A stretch of DNA of 64,000 nucleotides from Oscillospiraceae bacterium (GTDB lineage: Bacteria; Bacillota; Clostridia; Oscillospirales; CAG-272): assembly GCA_015065455.1 (NCBI GenBank), contig SVQI01000005.1:35736-99735 (forward strand). The letters run 5' to 3'. The notes under the pieces are model-generated. The model was not told the origin of the DNA. It worked only from the letters and a program-made list of their open reading frames with translations, and did not search any database. The position numbers and the translations under genes are program-made. Below, in pieces: positions 17,723 to 26,015 of this stretch; within the stretch, counting starts at the first letter, position 1; each line of letters begins with the position of its first letter.

Positions 17723-18478
17723 ATGAAAAAGTATGTAAAAAAAGATTTGTTTGACGTAATTGGTGACGTCGTAACCAGCGAGCCTTTTAAGATTGCCAGA
17801 CAATATTGCAAAAATAGCAAGACTGCAAAGTGCATAAAGGGTATAAAAGAGACGGTTGCCGAGGACGTAAGAACGGTAAAAGAAAGAGACCCCGCAGCAT
17901 CGAGCACGGTTGAAGTGTTGTTGCTTTATTCCGGACTTCACGCTTTGTGGGCGCACAGAATATCACACAAGCTGTATAAGGCGAACCACAAATTTTCTGC
18001 TCGTATGATAAGTCAGGGTGCGAAGGTGCTTACGGGTATAGAAATTCACCCAGGAGCTACTATCGGAAAGAATTTGTTTATTGACCACGGTTCCGGCGTT
18101 GTTATAGGAGAAACGACCGAGATAGGCGATAACTGCACGTTGTATCAGGGCGTAACGCTCGGAGGTACGGGAAAAGATACCGGCAAAAGACATCCGACTT
18201 TGGGCGATAACGTTATGGTTGGTGCGGGTGCAAGAGTTTTAGGTCCTTTTAAGGTAGGAGACGGTTCAAAAATTGCGGCAAACGCTGTTGTTTTGGCAGA
18301 GGTTCCCGAAAATTGTACGGCGGTAGGTATTCCTGCCAAGATCGTAAAAAGAAATAACAAACGAGTTGCAGACGACCTTGACCATATTCATATCCCTGAC
18401 CCTGTTGCTCAGAAGATTGCTGAGCTTGAAAGCAGAATACAGGAACTTGAAAAAAGAGAAAACGAAAAAAGTATATAA
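17723..18478 (+). CDS. cysE: serine O-acetyltransferase
   Basis: Makes O-acetylserine, the precursor of cysteine. About 251 residues. The C-terminal left-handed beta-helix is built of hexapeptide repeats (IHPGATIGKNLFIDHGSGVVIGE onward, quoted in part), with the catalytic histidine in DHGSG and the GKRHPTLGDNV loop. The start at 17723 follows an AGGGAG site; the upstream in-frame codon at 17699 overlaps the terminator. The Cys T-box and the adjacent cysS explain its regulation. The C-terminal 25 residues form a short coiled-coil-like tail. Confidence 0.94.
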   Translation: MKKYVKKDLFDVIGDVVTSEPFKIARQYCKNSKTAKCIKGIKETVAEDVRTVKERDPAASSTVEVLLLYSGLHALWAHRISHKLYKANHKFSARMISQGAKVLTGIEIHPGATIGKNLFIDHGSGVVIGETTEIGDNCTLYQGVTLGGTGKDTGKRHPTLGDNVMVGAGARVLGPFKVGDGSKIAANAVVLAEVPENCTAVGIPAKIVKRNNKRVADDLDHIHIPDPVAQKIAELESRIQELEKRENEKSI

Positions 18479-18505
18479 TTATCTGAAAACAGGAGAGAAT
18501 ATATT

Positions 18506-19906
18506 ATGAAACTTTACAACACTATGACAAGACAAAAAGGGGAGTTTACCCCCCTTGATGGAAATACCGTAAGAATTTATTCCTGCGGACCTACAGTATA
18601 CGGATATGCTCATATAGGAAATATGAGAACTTACGTGTTTATGGATTTTTTGAGAAGAACTCTGCAGTGGAACGGATATAAGCTTCTTCACGCTATGAAC
18701 ATAACTGACGTAGGACATCTTGTAAGTGATGCCGACGACGGTGAAGATAAGATGTCTAAGACCGCCCGTGAGCAGAAGAAAACTCCTTGGGAAATAGCAG
18801 AATACTATACAGGAGTATTTCTCCGCGATATCGACAGACTTAATATCCAGCGTCCCGAGATCGTTCCCAAAGCTACTATGCATATTCAGGAAATGATAGA
18901 TTTCGTACAGGGATTGCTTGATAACGGATACGCTTACGAGACAAGCGACGGTATTTATTATGATATAAAGAAATTCAAGGATTACGGAAAGCTTTCCAGA
19001 ATGAACTTTGACGAAAACCAGGCGGGTGCGCGTGTTGAAGTAAACAGCGAAAAGCGTCATCCTGCAGATTTCGCTCTTTGGAAAAAGGCTGACCCGACTC
19101 ATATTATGCAGTGGGAGTCTCCTTGGGGAATGGGTTACCCCGGTTGGCATATTGAATGCTCGGCTATGGGACTTAAATATCTCGGCGAAGAATTTGATAT
19201 TCATACAGGCGGTGTAGACCATATTCCGATACACCACGAAAATGAGATTGCTCAGACCTGCGGACTTTTGGGTCATCCTGCGGCAAAATGGTGGATACAT
19301 GGAGAATTTATGCTTGTTGACGGCGGTAAGATGTCAAAGAGTCTTGGAAATACTTACACGCTTGATCAGCTTCAGGAAAAGGGCTATTCTCCTATGGTGT
19401 TCAGATATTTCTGTCTTAACGCTCATTACAGCCAGAAGCTCAACTTTACTTTTGAGGGAATGGATTCCGCAAAGAAGTCGCTGAAAAATTTGAAAAATCA
19501 GATTAAGAAGCACAAGGGCGCTGACGGACAGGTAAGTGAAGAAGAATTAAGTAGACTCAAGACTGAATTTGAGGAAGCAATAAATGACGACCTCAATATT
19601 CCGAAAGCTTTGGGCGCTGTTTGGAATATGGCAAGATACGAAACCAAGTCTAATAAGATTTATGAGCTTATCATTCTCTGTGACTCTATCCTCGGTATTG
19701 ACCTTGACAAAGAGGACGTTGAAGAAAAAGTTGAAAACAATGTTGATTCTGATCTCGACAGAGAGATCAAAGAACAGATCGCTCTCAGACTTGAAGCTAA
19801 GAAAGCAAAGAATTATGCGGAAGCAGACCGTATAAGAAACGAGCTTGCCGCAAGAGGAATTATTCTCACAGATACGAAAGACGGAACTACTTATACCATA
19901 AAATAA
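18506..19906 (+). CDS. cysS: cysteinyl-tRNA synthetase
   Basis: Class I synthetase, 466 residues. The HIGH-type motif is in GPTVYGYAHIGNMRTY and the KMSKS motif is intact (KMSKSLGN). Zinc ligands are seen at CGPTVY, HIECSAMG and HHENEIAQ. AGGAGAG precedes the ATG. It is the second gene of the Cys T-box operon, so tRNA-Cys charging controls both cysteine supply and its own synthetase. Confidence 0.97.
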   Translation: MKLYNTMTRQKGEFTPLDGNTVRIYSCGPTVYGYAHIGNMRTYVFMDFLRRTLQWNGYKLLHAMNITDVGHLVSDADDGEDKMSKTAREQKKTPWEIAEYYTGVFLRDIDRLNIQRPEIVPKATMHIQEMIDFVQGLLDNGYAYETSDGIYYDIKKFKDYGKLSRMNFDENQAGARVEVNSEKRHPADFALWKKADPTHIMQWESPWGMGYPGWHIECSAMGLKYLGEEFDIHTGGVDHIPIHHENEIAQTCGLLGHPAAKWWIHGEFMLVDGGKMSKSLGNTYTLDQLQEKGYSPMVFRYFCLNAHYSQKLNFTFEGMDSAKKSLKNLKNQIKKHKGADGQVSEEELSRLKTEFEEAINDDLNIPKALGAVWNMARYETKSNKIYELIILCDSILGIDLDKEDVEEKVENNVDSDLDREIKEQIALRLEAKKAKNYAEADRIRNELAARGIILTDTKDGTTYTIK

Positions 19907-19921
19907 GAATGAGGTAAATGC

Positions 19922-21364
19922 TTGTTGAAGAAAATTATTATTCTTTTTCTTGTTGCTCTGATGTGTCTCGGAACTTTGACTTCGTGTTTTATCGTTATCA
20001 ATGAAACGGGAAGCACGGGTCAAAAGCCCGAAAGTACGGAAACTGAGGCGAAAATCGAGAAGATTCCCGCGCAGACAGATGTTCTCGATGTTGGAAAAGC
20101 ATCGGCGGAGCAATCGTTGGGAGAATATACGCCGAGTAAGGATTTTGGAAATCAGATTTTTACAATAGTTATAGTTGATGACACAAAGATAGGAATGTTT
20201 TTAAATGAGGAGTCGACTTATTCGAGGGCTGTTGAAATGCAAAGACAGCTTATTATGAGTAAGTTGAATTGTAAACTCTATATACGCCGCGTGTCATACG
20301 ATGATTTTTTGGCGGATGTGGGGGTCGCTCATAATTCGGGAACAAAGTATGCCGATTTAATTCTCGTTCCGCAGAAGTGCTTAGGATATTTGCACGGTCA
20401 GGGAATGATTTATAAATTGAATGAGCTTTACGGCGATTCTTTTGTTGAAGAGTGTTACGATAACGAATCGAAGGTTCAGTTTTCTGCGGGTGACGGTGTT
20501 TACGGGATCGTTGGTGATTCGGCGATTACGCCGGGGGCATATTTTGGAGTATACTTCAATAAGGACGTAGCAAACGAATGCGGAATTACCGAGCTTATAT
20601 ATAACAGCTTGGAAAACGGAACGTGGACGTTTGATTATATGCTGAGTCTTAAGGATGCCTGCAAAGAGAAGTATGGCGATATTATTACTCTCGGTGCATA
20701 CAGCCGAGAGGTGCTTATTGAATCTATGTTTGGCGCTTCGGGGATGAAATATGTTAATACAGGACTTACCGTTGTTCCTACTGTTGCAGATAACGGCGAA
20801 CGCTTTGACGGCTTTGTGAAGAAAATGAAAGAGGTTATAGCTGACCCTTCTCGTTTCACTTATTCCGTTAATGCTTATGAAGATTTTGGAGATGGCAAGG
20901 TGCTGTTTTATATTGATAACCTTGCAAATGCGTCGAAAATCAGAGGTAATTACGGAATAGTCCCGATGCCCAAATACGACGAACAGCAGGAAAAATATTA
21001 TACCTATGCAAATGAAAATGCACAGGTGTTTGCAGTTCTCAAAACCAATACGAATACAGAGTACGTACCAGATCTGCTTCGTGCATTCAATGAAACCTCG
21101 GCGCTTGTTTATGATGCCTGGTCAAGAGACCTTCTTGATTATGCGCTCCGCGATTCAAAATCTTATCATATGGTAAGAAAAATATTTGACAGTATAAGCT
21201 ATGATTTTGCGTACGTGTACGGTGATGCTTATAATTCTGTAGCTGAATCCACTTACAGAGCTTTGAATCAAGCGGTTCTGACAGATAAAACGTTTAAAGT
21301 TTACGTGGAAAGACAGGATAAGTTATTTAAACCCGATATGGAAAAACTGTTTCCGTTGGGATAA
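19922..21364 (+). CDS. solute-binding-like lipoprotein in the Cys T-box operon
   Basis: A signal peptide with lipobox (ALMCLGTLTSC) makes a lipid-anchored extracytoplasmic protein of 480 residues. The fold resembles family 1 extracellular solute-binding proteins (DLILVPQKCLGYLHGQGMIY, GAYFGVYFNKDVANECGI, RGNYGIVPMPKYDEQQEKYY). It is a distant relative of the lipoproteins at 40594 and 43430, sharing the NKD/NKQ block and the GIVPxPKY motif. The start is a TTG (19922 or 19925) after GAGGT, 15 bases after cysS with no terminator between. No permease or ATPase is adjacent. A link to sulfur uptake is only suggested by operon position. Confidence 0.8.
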   Translation: MLKKIIILFLVALMCLGTLTSCFIVINETGSTGQKPESTETEAKIEKIPAQTDVLDVGKASAEQSLGEYTPSKDFGNQIFTIVIVDDTKIGMFLNEESTYSRAVEMQRQLIMSKLNCKLYIRRVSYDDFLADVGVAHNSGTKYADLILVPQKCLGYLHGQGMIYKLNELYGDSFVEECYDNESKVQFSAGDGVYGIVGDSAITPGAYFGVYFNKDVANECGITELIYNSLENGTWTFDYMLSLKDACKEKYGDIITLGAYSREVLIESMFGASGMKYVNTGLTVVPTVADNGERFDGFVKKMKEVIADPSRFTYSVNAYEDFGDGKVLFYIDNLANASKIRGNYGIVPMPKYDEQQEKYYTYANENAQVFAVLKTNTNTEYVPDLLRAFNETSALVYDAWSRDLLDYALRDSKSYHMVRKIFDSISYDFAYVYGDAYNSVAESTYRALNQAVLTDKTFKVYVERQDKLFKPDMEKLFPLG

Positions 21365-21397
21365 AATGTAAATAAAATATTAAATGAGGAAAACCCC

Positions 21398-21535
21398 TTT
21401 ACAAATTTGGGGAAATGTGTTATATTACTAGAGTATGTAATCGCAGACTCGGTTTGCGGACAAAAAAGCGATAATGCTTTGCTTCACCGACCGCTTACTG
21501 ACGTTTGACGAAAATAATTTATGAGGTGAAAAACT
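21398..21535 (+). promoter_or_regulatory. rpsO promoter and leader
   Basis: TTTACA (21398-21403), 17-bp spacer, TATATT (21421-21426); the -35 is flanked by a CCCC/GGGG inverted repeat. About 100 leader bases follow, with a CGCA/TGCG hairpin and further complementary segments ahead of the GAGGTG ribosome site. S15 represses its own translation through varied leader folds in other bacteria; this leader is a candidate only. Confidence 0.6.
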
Positions 21536-21799
21536 ATGTTGAAAGAACAGAAAAAACAGGTAATTGATGCTAACAAGCTTCACGAAACAGACACAGGCTC
21601 TCCCGAAGTACAGATTGCTATCCTCACAGATAGAATCAATACTCTCACAGAGCATCTTAAGAAGAATGCAAACGACCACCACTCAAGACGCGGTTTGCTC
21701 AAAATGGTAGGACGTAGAAGAAATCTTCTTAACTATCTTACAAAGAAGGATATCAACCGTTATCGTGCAATAATCGAAAAACTCGGTATCCGTAAATAA
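21536..21799 (+). CDS. rpsO: 30S ribosomal protein S15
   Basis: 87-residue small-subunit protein with the family stretches [39 protein letters not shown] and [13 protein letters not shown]. It precedes pnp, the near-universal rpsO-pnp order. Confidence 0.98.
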   Translation: MLKEQKKQVIDANKLHETDTGSPEVQIAILTDRINTLTEHLKKNANDHHSRRGLLKMVGRRRNLLNYLTKKDINRYRAIIEKLGIRK

Positions 21800-21814
21800 A
21801 ACACGCTTAAAATG

Positions 21815-21839
21815 GGGCAGAATTTTTACGGTTCTGCCC
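21815..21839 (+). other. hairpin downstream of rpsO
   Basis: GGGCAGAA (21815-21822) pairs with TTCTGCCC (21832-21839). There is no T run after it, so it looks like a 3'-end stabilising or processing hairpin rather than a terminator, leaving rpsO-pnp cotranscription possible. Confidence 0.6.
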
Positions 21840-21861
21840 TATAAGTTTATAAAACAAAAAA

Positions 21862-21942
21862 GGCATAGTGGTTTAGCAGTTAAATATCTGCCTGATTTTA
21901 CGAAAAATATCGGACAGGCATTTAAGTGCTAAAACATATGCC
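21862..21942 (+). promoter_or_regulatory. long hairpin leader of pnp, candidate RNase III target
   Basis: An 81-base imperfect hairpin just before the pnp ribosome site. Paired segments, from outside in, are GGCATA/TATGCC, GTTTAGCA/TGCTAAAAC with one bulge, TTAAA/TTTAA and TGCCTG/CAGGCA. In E. coli RNase III cuts a comparable leader stem and PNPase then destabilises its own mRNA. The same mechanism here is inferred from shape and position. Confidence 0.7.
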
Positions 21943-21967
21943 GTAGAGAAGAAAACGGAGGAAGAAA

Positions 21968-24274
21968 ATGTTTGAGAACTACAAGACGTTCGAGTATGAA
22001 TTGTCAGGAAGAAAGCTTGTAATCGAAACAGGCAAAATGGCAGGCCTTGCAAACGGCTCCTGCTTGGTTCGCTTTGGCGACACGGTAATTCTTGCGACCG
22101 CAACAGCAAGTGCAAAACCCAGAGACGGCATTGATTTTTTGCCCCTTTCTGTTGATTTTGAAGAAAGACTTTACGCTGTGGGCAGAATCCCCGGCGGTTA
22201 CCTTAAGAGAGAGGGAAAACCTTCTGAAAAGGCTATTTTGACATCACGTGTTATTGACAGACCTATCAGACCTCTTTTCCCCAAGGATTTGCGTAATGAC
22301 GTAAACCTCAGCTTGACTGTTCTTTGCGTTGACAATGACAACAGCCCTGAAATTGCAGGTATGATCGGTGCATCTATCGCGCTTTCTATTTCTGATATTC
22401 CGTGGAACGGACCTATCGCAGGTGTGTTCGTTGGTTTGGTTGACGGACAGGTTGTTCTTAACCCGACAGTTGAACAGAGAGAAAAGAGTGATCTTGAGCT
22501 TACCGTTGCAGGTAGCTTGAATAAGGTTGTTATGATCGAAGCGGGAGCAAAAGAAGTAAGCGACGACGATATGTACAACGCTATTATGACAGCTCACGAA
22601 GAGATCAAGAATATTTGTAACTTTATCAACACAATAGTTGCAGAGGTTGGTAAGCCCAAGTTTGATTATCCTTCATGCGAATTTGACCACGAAATGTTTG
22701 ATAAGGTATTTGACTTCTGTGAAAAAGACGTTATGTTTGCTCTTGATACAGACGACAAGAACGTTCGTGACGAAAGAATGCAGCCTATAACAGACGCTAT
22801 TGTTGAAAAATTCAGCGAAGAATATCCCGAAATGCCCGACATTATCGGCGAACTTATTTACAAGATCCAGAAGAAGATCGTACGTCGTTGGTTGCTCGAA
22901 GACGGCAAGCGTGTTGACGGCAGAAGAATGGACCAGATCAGACCCTTGGCTGCTGAGGTTGGACTTTTCAACCGCACACACGGAAGCGGTATGTTTACAA
23001 GAGGTCAGACACAGGTAATGACTGTTGCTACTCTCGGCCCGATAGGCGATGCTCAGATCCTTGACGGTATTGATACAGAAGAAACAAAGAGATATATGCA
23101 CCACTACAATATGCCCGGATATTCCGTTGGTGAAGCTAAATCATCAAGAGGTCCTGGCAGACGTGAGATTGGTCACGGTGCATTGGCAGAACGTTCACTC
23201 GTTCCCGTTCTTCCTTCTGTTGAAGAGTTCCCCTATGCTATCAGATGCGTATCTGAAGTAATCAGCTCTAACGGTTCTACATCACAGGCATCTGTTTGTG
23301 GCTCAACATTGGCTCTTATGGATGCAGGTGTTCCGATCAAGGCTCCTGTTGCAGGTATTTCTTGCGGTCTTATTACAGAAGGTGAACGTTGGATGACTAT
23401 GATCGATATTCAGGGTCTTGAAGACTTCTACGGAGATATGGACTTTAAGGTTGCAGGTACTCACAAGGGTATTACTTCTATCCAGATGGACCTTAAGATC
23501 GACGGCTTGACACCTGAAATTATCAAAAATGCTCTCGAAGTAACACATAAGGGTAGAGATTATATTATCGATGAGGTTATTCTCAAGGCTATTCCTCAGG
23601 CAAGAGAAGATGTATCCGAATATGCTCCTAAAATGATCACAATGCAGATCAACCCCGATAAGATCAGAGAAGTTATCGGCTCCGGCGGTAAGGTTATTCA
23701 GAAGATTGTTGCTGATACAGGCGCTAAGATCGATATCGAAGATGACGGAACTATCTATATTTCCGCAATAAACAGAGATAGTGCTTATGCTGCAAAGGAA
23801 ATTATTGACGGTATCGTATTTGAGCCCGAAGTTGGCGCTATTTATACAGGTAAGGTAACAAGAATTATTCCTATCGGCGCGTTCGTTGAATTTGCTCCCG
23901 GTAAGGAAGGTCTCGTTCATATTTCCAAGCTCGACAACAAGAGAGTTGAAAAGGTTGAAGACGTATGTAACGAGGGAGATATAATTACCGTTAAGTTTAT
24001 GGGAACAGATGAAAAGGGAAGACTTAACCTCTCCAGAAGAGATACACTTCCTAAGCTTGAAGGCGAAGACAGACGTCCTCCCCGCCCCAGAACAAACAAT
24101 AACGATAGATTCAGAGAAAATCCCAACAACAGACGTCCCTACAACAGAGAGGAACGCAGAGAAGAGCCCAAAGCAGCTCCTGCTCCCGCTCCTGTAGCTG
24201 AACCCGCAAAGGTTGAAGAACAGCCTGCAGAAACAGAAAACAAAGGTTTGTTTGGATTCTTTAAAAAGAAATAA
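21968..24274 (+). CDS. pnp: polyribonucleotide nucleotidyltransferase (PNPase)
   Basis: Phosphorolytic 3'-5' exoribonuclease. The 768-residue protein has two RNase PH domains (PGGYLKREGKPSEKAILTSR; FTRGQTQVM; DGIDTEETKRYMHHYNMPGY), a KH domain (IREVIGSGGKVIQKIV) and an S1 domain (GAIYTGKVTRIIPIGAF). After S1 there is a disordered tail of about 75 residues rich in Arg, Asn, Pro and Ala, ending in GLFGFFKKK, a short amphipathic basic segment that may contact RNA or membrane. GGAGGA precedes the ATG. Confidence 0.98.
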   Translation: MFENYKTFEYELSGRKLVIETGKMAGLANGSCLVRFGDTVILATATASAKPRDGIDFLPLSVDFEERLYAVGRIPGGYLKREGKPSEKAILTSRVIDRPIRPLFPKDLRNDVNLSLTVLCVDNDNSPEIAGMIGASIALSISDIPWNGPIAGVFVGLVDGQVVLNPTVEQREKSDLELTVAGSLNKVVMIEAGAKEVSDDDMYNAIMTAHEEIKNICNFINTIVAEVGKPKFDYPSCEFDHEMFDKVFDFCEKDVMFALDTDDKNVRDERMQPITDAIVEKFSEEYPEMPDIIGELIYKIQKKIVRRWLLEDGKRVDGRRMDQIRPLAAEVGLFNRTHGSGMFTRGQTQVMTVATLGPIGDAQILDGIDTEETKRYMHHYNMPGYSVGEAKSSRGPGRREIGHGALAERSLVPVLPSVEEFPYAIRCVSEVISSNGSTSQASVCGSTLALMDAGVPIKAPVAGISCGLITEGERWMTMIDIQGLEDFYGDMDFKVAGTHKGITSIQMDLKIDGLTPEIIKNALEVTHKGRDYIIDEVILKAIPQAREDVSEYAPKMITMQINPDKIREVIGSGGKVIQKIVADTGAKIDIEDDGTIYISAINRDSAYAAKEIIDGIVFEPEVGAIYTGKVTRIIPIGAFVEFAPGKEGLVHISKLDNKRVEKVEDVCNEGDIITVKFMGTDEKGRLNLSRRDTLPKLEGEDRRPPRPRTNNNDRFRENPNNRRPYNREERREEPKAAPAPAPVAEPAKVEEQPAETENKGLFGFFKKK

Positions 24275-24280
24275 AAGATA

Positions 24281-24303
24281 AAAAAGCCCTTCGGGGCTTT
24301 TTT
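24281..24303 (+). terminator. intrinsic terminator of pnp
   Basis: AAAAAGCCC, UUCG-type tetraloop region, GGGCTTTTTT directly after the pnp stop. Confidence 0.92.
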
Positions 24304-24343
24304 GATTTGTAAAAATGGCAAGGGGTTTAATTGGGAAATATTA

Positions 24344-24414
24344 TTGACAAAAGTTTGTTTTGTGTGATATAATCTTTGTAATATAGTTTTCTTTTTGCCG
24401 GCAAAAAAAGAAAA
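24344..24414 (+). promoter_or_regulatory. promoter and 5'-UTR hairpin before the MinD-like gene
   Basis: TTGACA (24344-24349), 18-bp spacer, TATAAT (24368-24373). An inverted repeat with arms TTTTCTTTTTGCC (24387-24399) and GGCAAAAAAAGAAAA (24400-24414) ends eight bases before the GGAGG site. It could be an operator or an mRNA hairpin limiting ribosome access. Confidence 0.72.
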
Positions 24415-24434
24415 TATAGACGGAGGTGCATAAT

Positions 24435-25220
24435 ATGTCGTGTAAGGTTGTTATGGTTACATCGTTTAAAGGCGGTGTTGGCAAATCGACCGTTGCGGCA
24501 AATATGGCGTTACGTCTTGCTATTGGCGGCAAAAAAACTATGCTTGTTGACTGCGATTTCAGAATGAGAAGCCTTGATATTATTCTTGGTGTAGAAGAAC
24601 AAATCGTGTATGATGCAGGAGACGTTTTATCGGGAAGGGCTACGCTTGATAAGGCGGTTATTTTTGACAGACGTGATAAAGGATTATTGTTTTTGCCCGC
24701 TCCTTTTAACTGGCAGGGCGGCATAGACAGCAAGGCTTTTTCAGATATGCTCGATGAGGCAAGAGAAAAATATCAGCTTGATTATATTATTCTTGATACT
24801 CCGGGAAGCTCGGGACAGGAATTTTCTGCTGCGGCATACTGCAGTGATATAGCCTATATTGTGGCTACACATTCTTTTCCGTCAATCAGAGCGGCAGAAT
24901 GTACGGGCAGAGAGCTTGAGGAGCTTGGCGTCGTTGACAAGAGACTTATAATAAATATGTTTGATACAACCGGCAAAGATAGTAATAAAAAACCATCTGT
25001 TGTGGATATAATAGATAAGACCTATCTGAAGCTTGTGGGAATTATTCCTTACGATTCATCGTTGGTTCTTATGCAGGACAACGGAGAAATGATAGACAAG
25101 GTTAAGGAATGTAATATTGCAAAGGCTTTTAATAATATTTGCAAGAGAACAGAGGGAAAAAATGTTCCCTTGTTTACCGGTTTTAAGAGAGTGAATAGAA
25201 GAAAGCTTTTAAATAACTAA
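24435..25220 (+). CDS. MinD/ParA-family ATPase
   Basis: Deviant-Walker ATPase of the MinD/FleN type. It has FKGGVGKSTVAANMALRL at the N-terminus, the switch VDCDFRMRSLDIILG, and DYIILDTPGSSGQEF. The C-terminus (PLFTGFKRVNRRKLLNN) is basic and amphipathic, as in MinD membrane-targeting helices. ATG 24435 has GGAGG at spacing 8; the GTG at 24426 overlaps that site. In Clostridia minC-minD-minE often precede mgsA; here mgsA-like follows but no minC or minE is visible, so the division role is uncertain. Confidence 0.87.
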   Translation: MSCKVVMVTSFKGGVGKSTVAANMALRLAIGGKKTMLVDCDFRMRSLDIILGVEEQIVYDAGDVLSGRATLDKAVIFDRRDKGLLFLPAPFNWQGGIDSKAFSDMLDEAREKYQLDYIILDTPGSSGQEFSAAAYCSDIAYIVATHSFPSIRAAECTGRELEELGVVDKRLIINMFDTTGKDSNKKPSVVDIIDKTYLKLVGIIPYDSSLVLMQDNGEMIDKVKECNIAKAFNNICKRTEGKNVPLFTGFKRVNRRKLLNN

Positions 25221-25264
25221 GCTTATAAACTATATATTTTTTCAAAATGCAGAGGGAGGACGAA

Positions 25265-25669
25265 ATGCAGATAGCAATTATTGCAGGTGAAAAGAAGAAA
25301 GAATTGATGGCACAGTTTTGTATCGCGTATTGTGGAATTTTATGCAAACACGAGCTTTATGCAACCGGAACTACCGGAAAGTATATTTCTGATGCCACCG
25401 GACTTAACATTGAATGTCTTCTTTCCGGACAGCAGGGCGGCGCTGAGCAGATCGCTTCGCGTATTTCCTACGACGAGATAGACTTGCTTTTGTTTTTCAG
25501 AGATTCGGATTACAATTTTGAAAACGATAATAATATCGTAAGACTTTGCGATATTCATAACGTTCCGTTGGCAACGAATATTGCAACGGCAGAGGTTTTG
25601 GTGTGCGCCCTTGACAGAGGAGATCTTGACTGGCGTAAGATTGTAAACCCTAAGTATGCAAAGAAGTAA
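25265..25669 (+). CDS. methylglyoxal-synthase-fold protein lacking catalytic residues
   Basis: The 134-residue protein aligns along its length with methylglyoxal synthase: the phosphate-binding YATGTTGKYISDATG and the HNVPLATNIATAE block match. Against E. coli MgsA, positions His19-Asp20 read Gly-Glu (IIAGEKKK), the catalytic Asp71 in GGDQQ reads Ala (GGAEQ), and the His98 region (PHDPD) is replaced by FENDNN. I therefore doubt it makes methylglyoxal; it may be a phosphate-ligand sensor. ATG 25265 follows GGGAGGA. It follows the MinD-like gene by 44 bases. Confidence 0.8.
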   Translation: MQIAIIAGEKKKELMAQFCIAYCGILCKHELYATGTTGKYISDATGLNIECLLSGQQGGAEQIASRISYDEIDLLLFFRDSDYNFENDNNIVRLCDIHNVPLATNIATAEVLVCALDRGDLDWRKIVNPKYAKK

Positions 25670-25689
25670 TTAAAAAAAGATTTATAAAT

Positions 25690-25985
25690 ATATAGACGCT
25701 TGATGAAAAAAATACAGCCAAAAACCGCGCAGAGAGTCGGTGGTTGGTGCGAACCGAGGGGAAGATATGGCTGTTTTCCGTTTTCAGAGTCTGCCGAAAG
25801 CGATGAGTTTTTGGAGGGTGTGCCCTTTACAGCATAGAGATAGAACTTAATGTTTTTTATCTTAAGAGTGGCATATTTTATATGCAATTTGGGTGGTACC
25901 GCGGAGTCTTCCGTCCCTTTTTATGCAATAAGGCTTTTTTGTCTTTGCATTTTTAAGGAACACGGAAGGCTTTTATGTTTTTTGT
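25690..25985 (+). promoter_or_regulatory. T-box riboswitch, serine specifier
   Basis: The AGAGAG element is at 25731-25736. In Stem I, CAGCC pairs with GGCTG above and GAAAA with TTTTC below. The 3' loop between them reads TTTCCG, giving specifier TCC (25777-25779), a serine codon followed by G. The T-box TGGTACCGCGG is at 25894-25904. The terminator stem CTTCCGT (25908-25914) with ACGGAAG (25962-25968) and a T-rich tail follows. It agrees with the downstream serS. Confidence 0.93.
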
Positions 25986-26015
25986 AAAAAATAATGGAAT
26001 ATAGAGGAGAAGAAA

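Noticed and set aside
18479-19300. 273-codon minus-strand frame
   Set aside because: It is the antisense shadow of cysS, which has all synthetase motifs.
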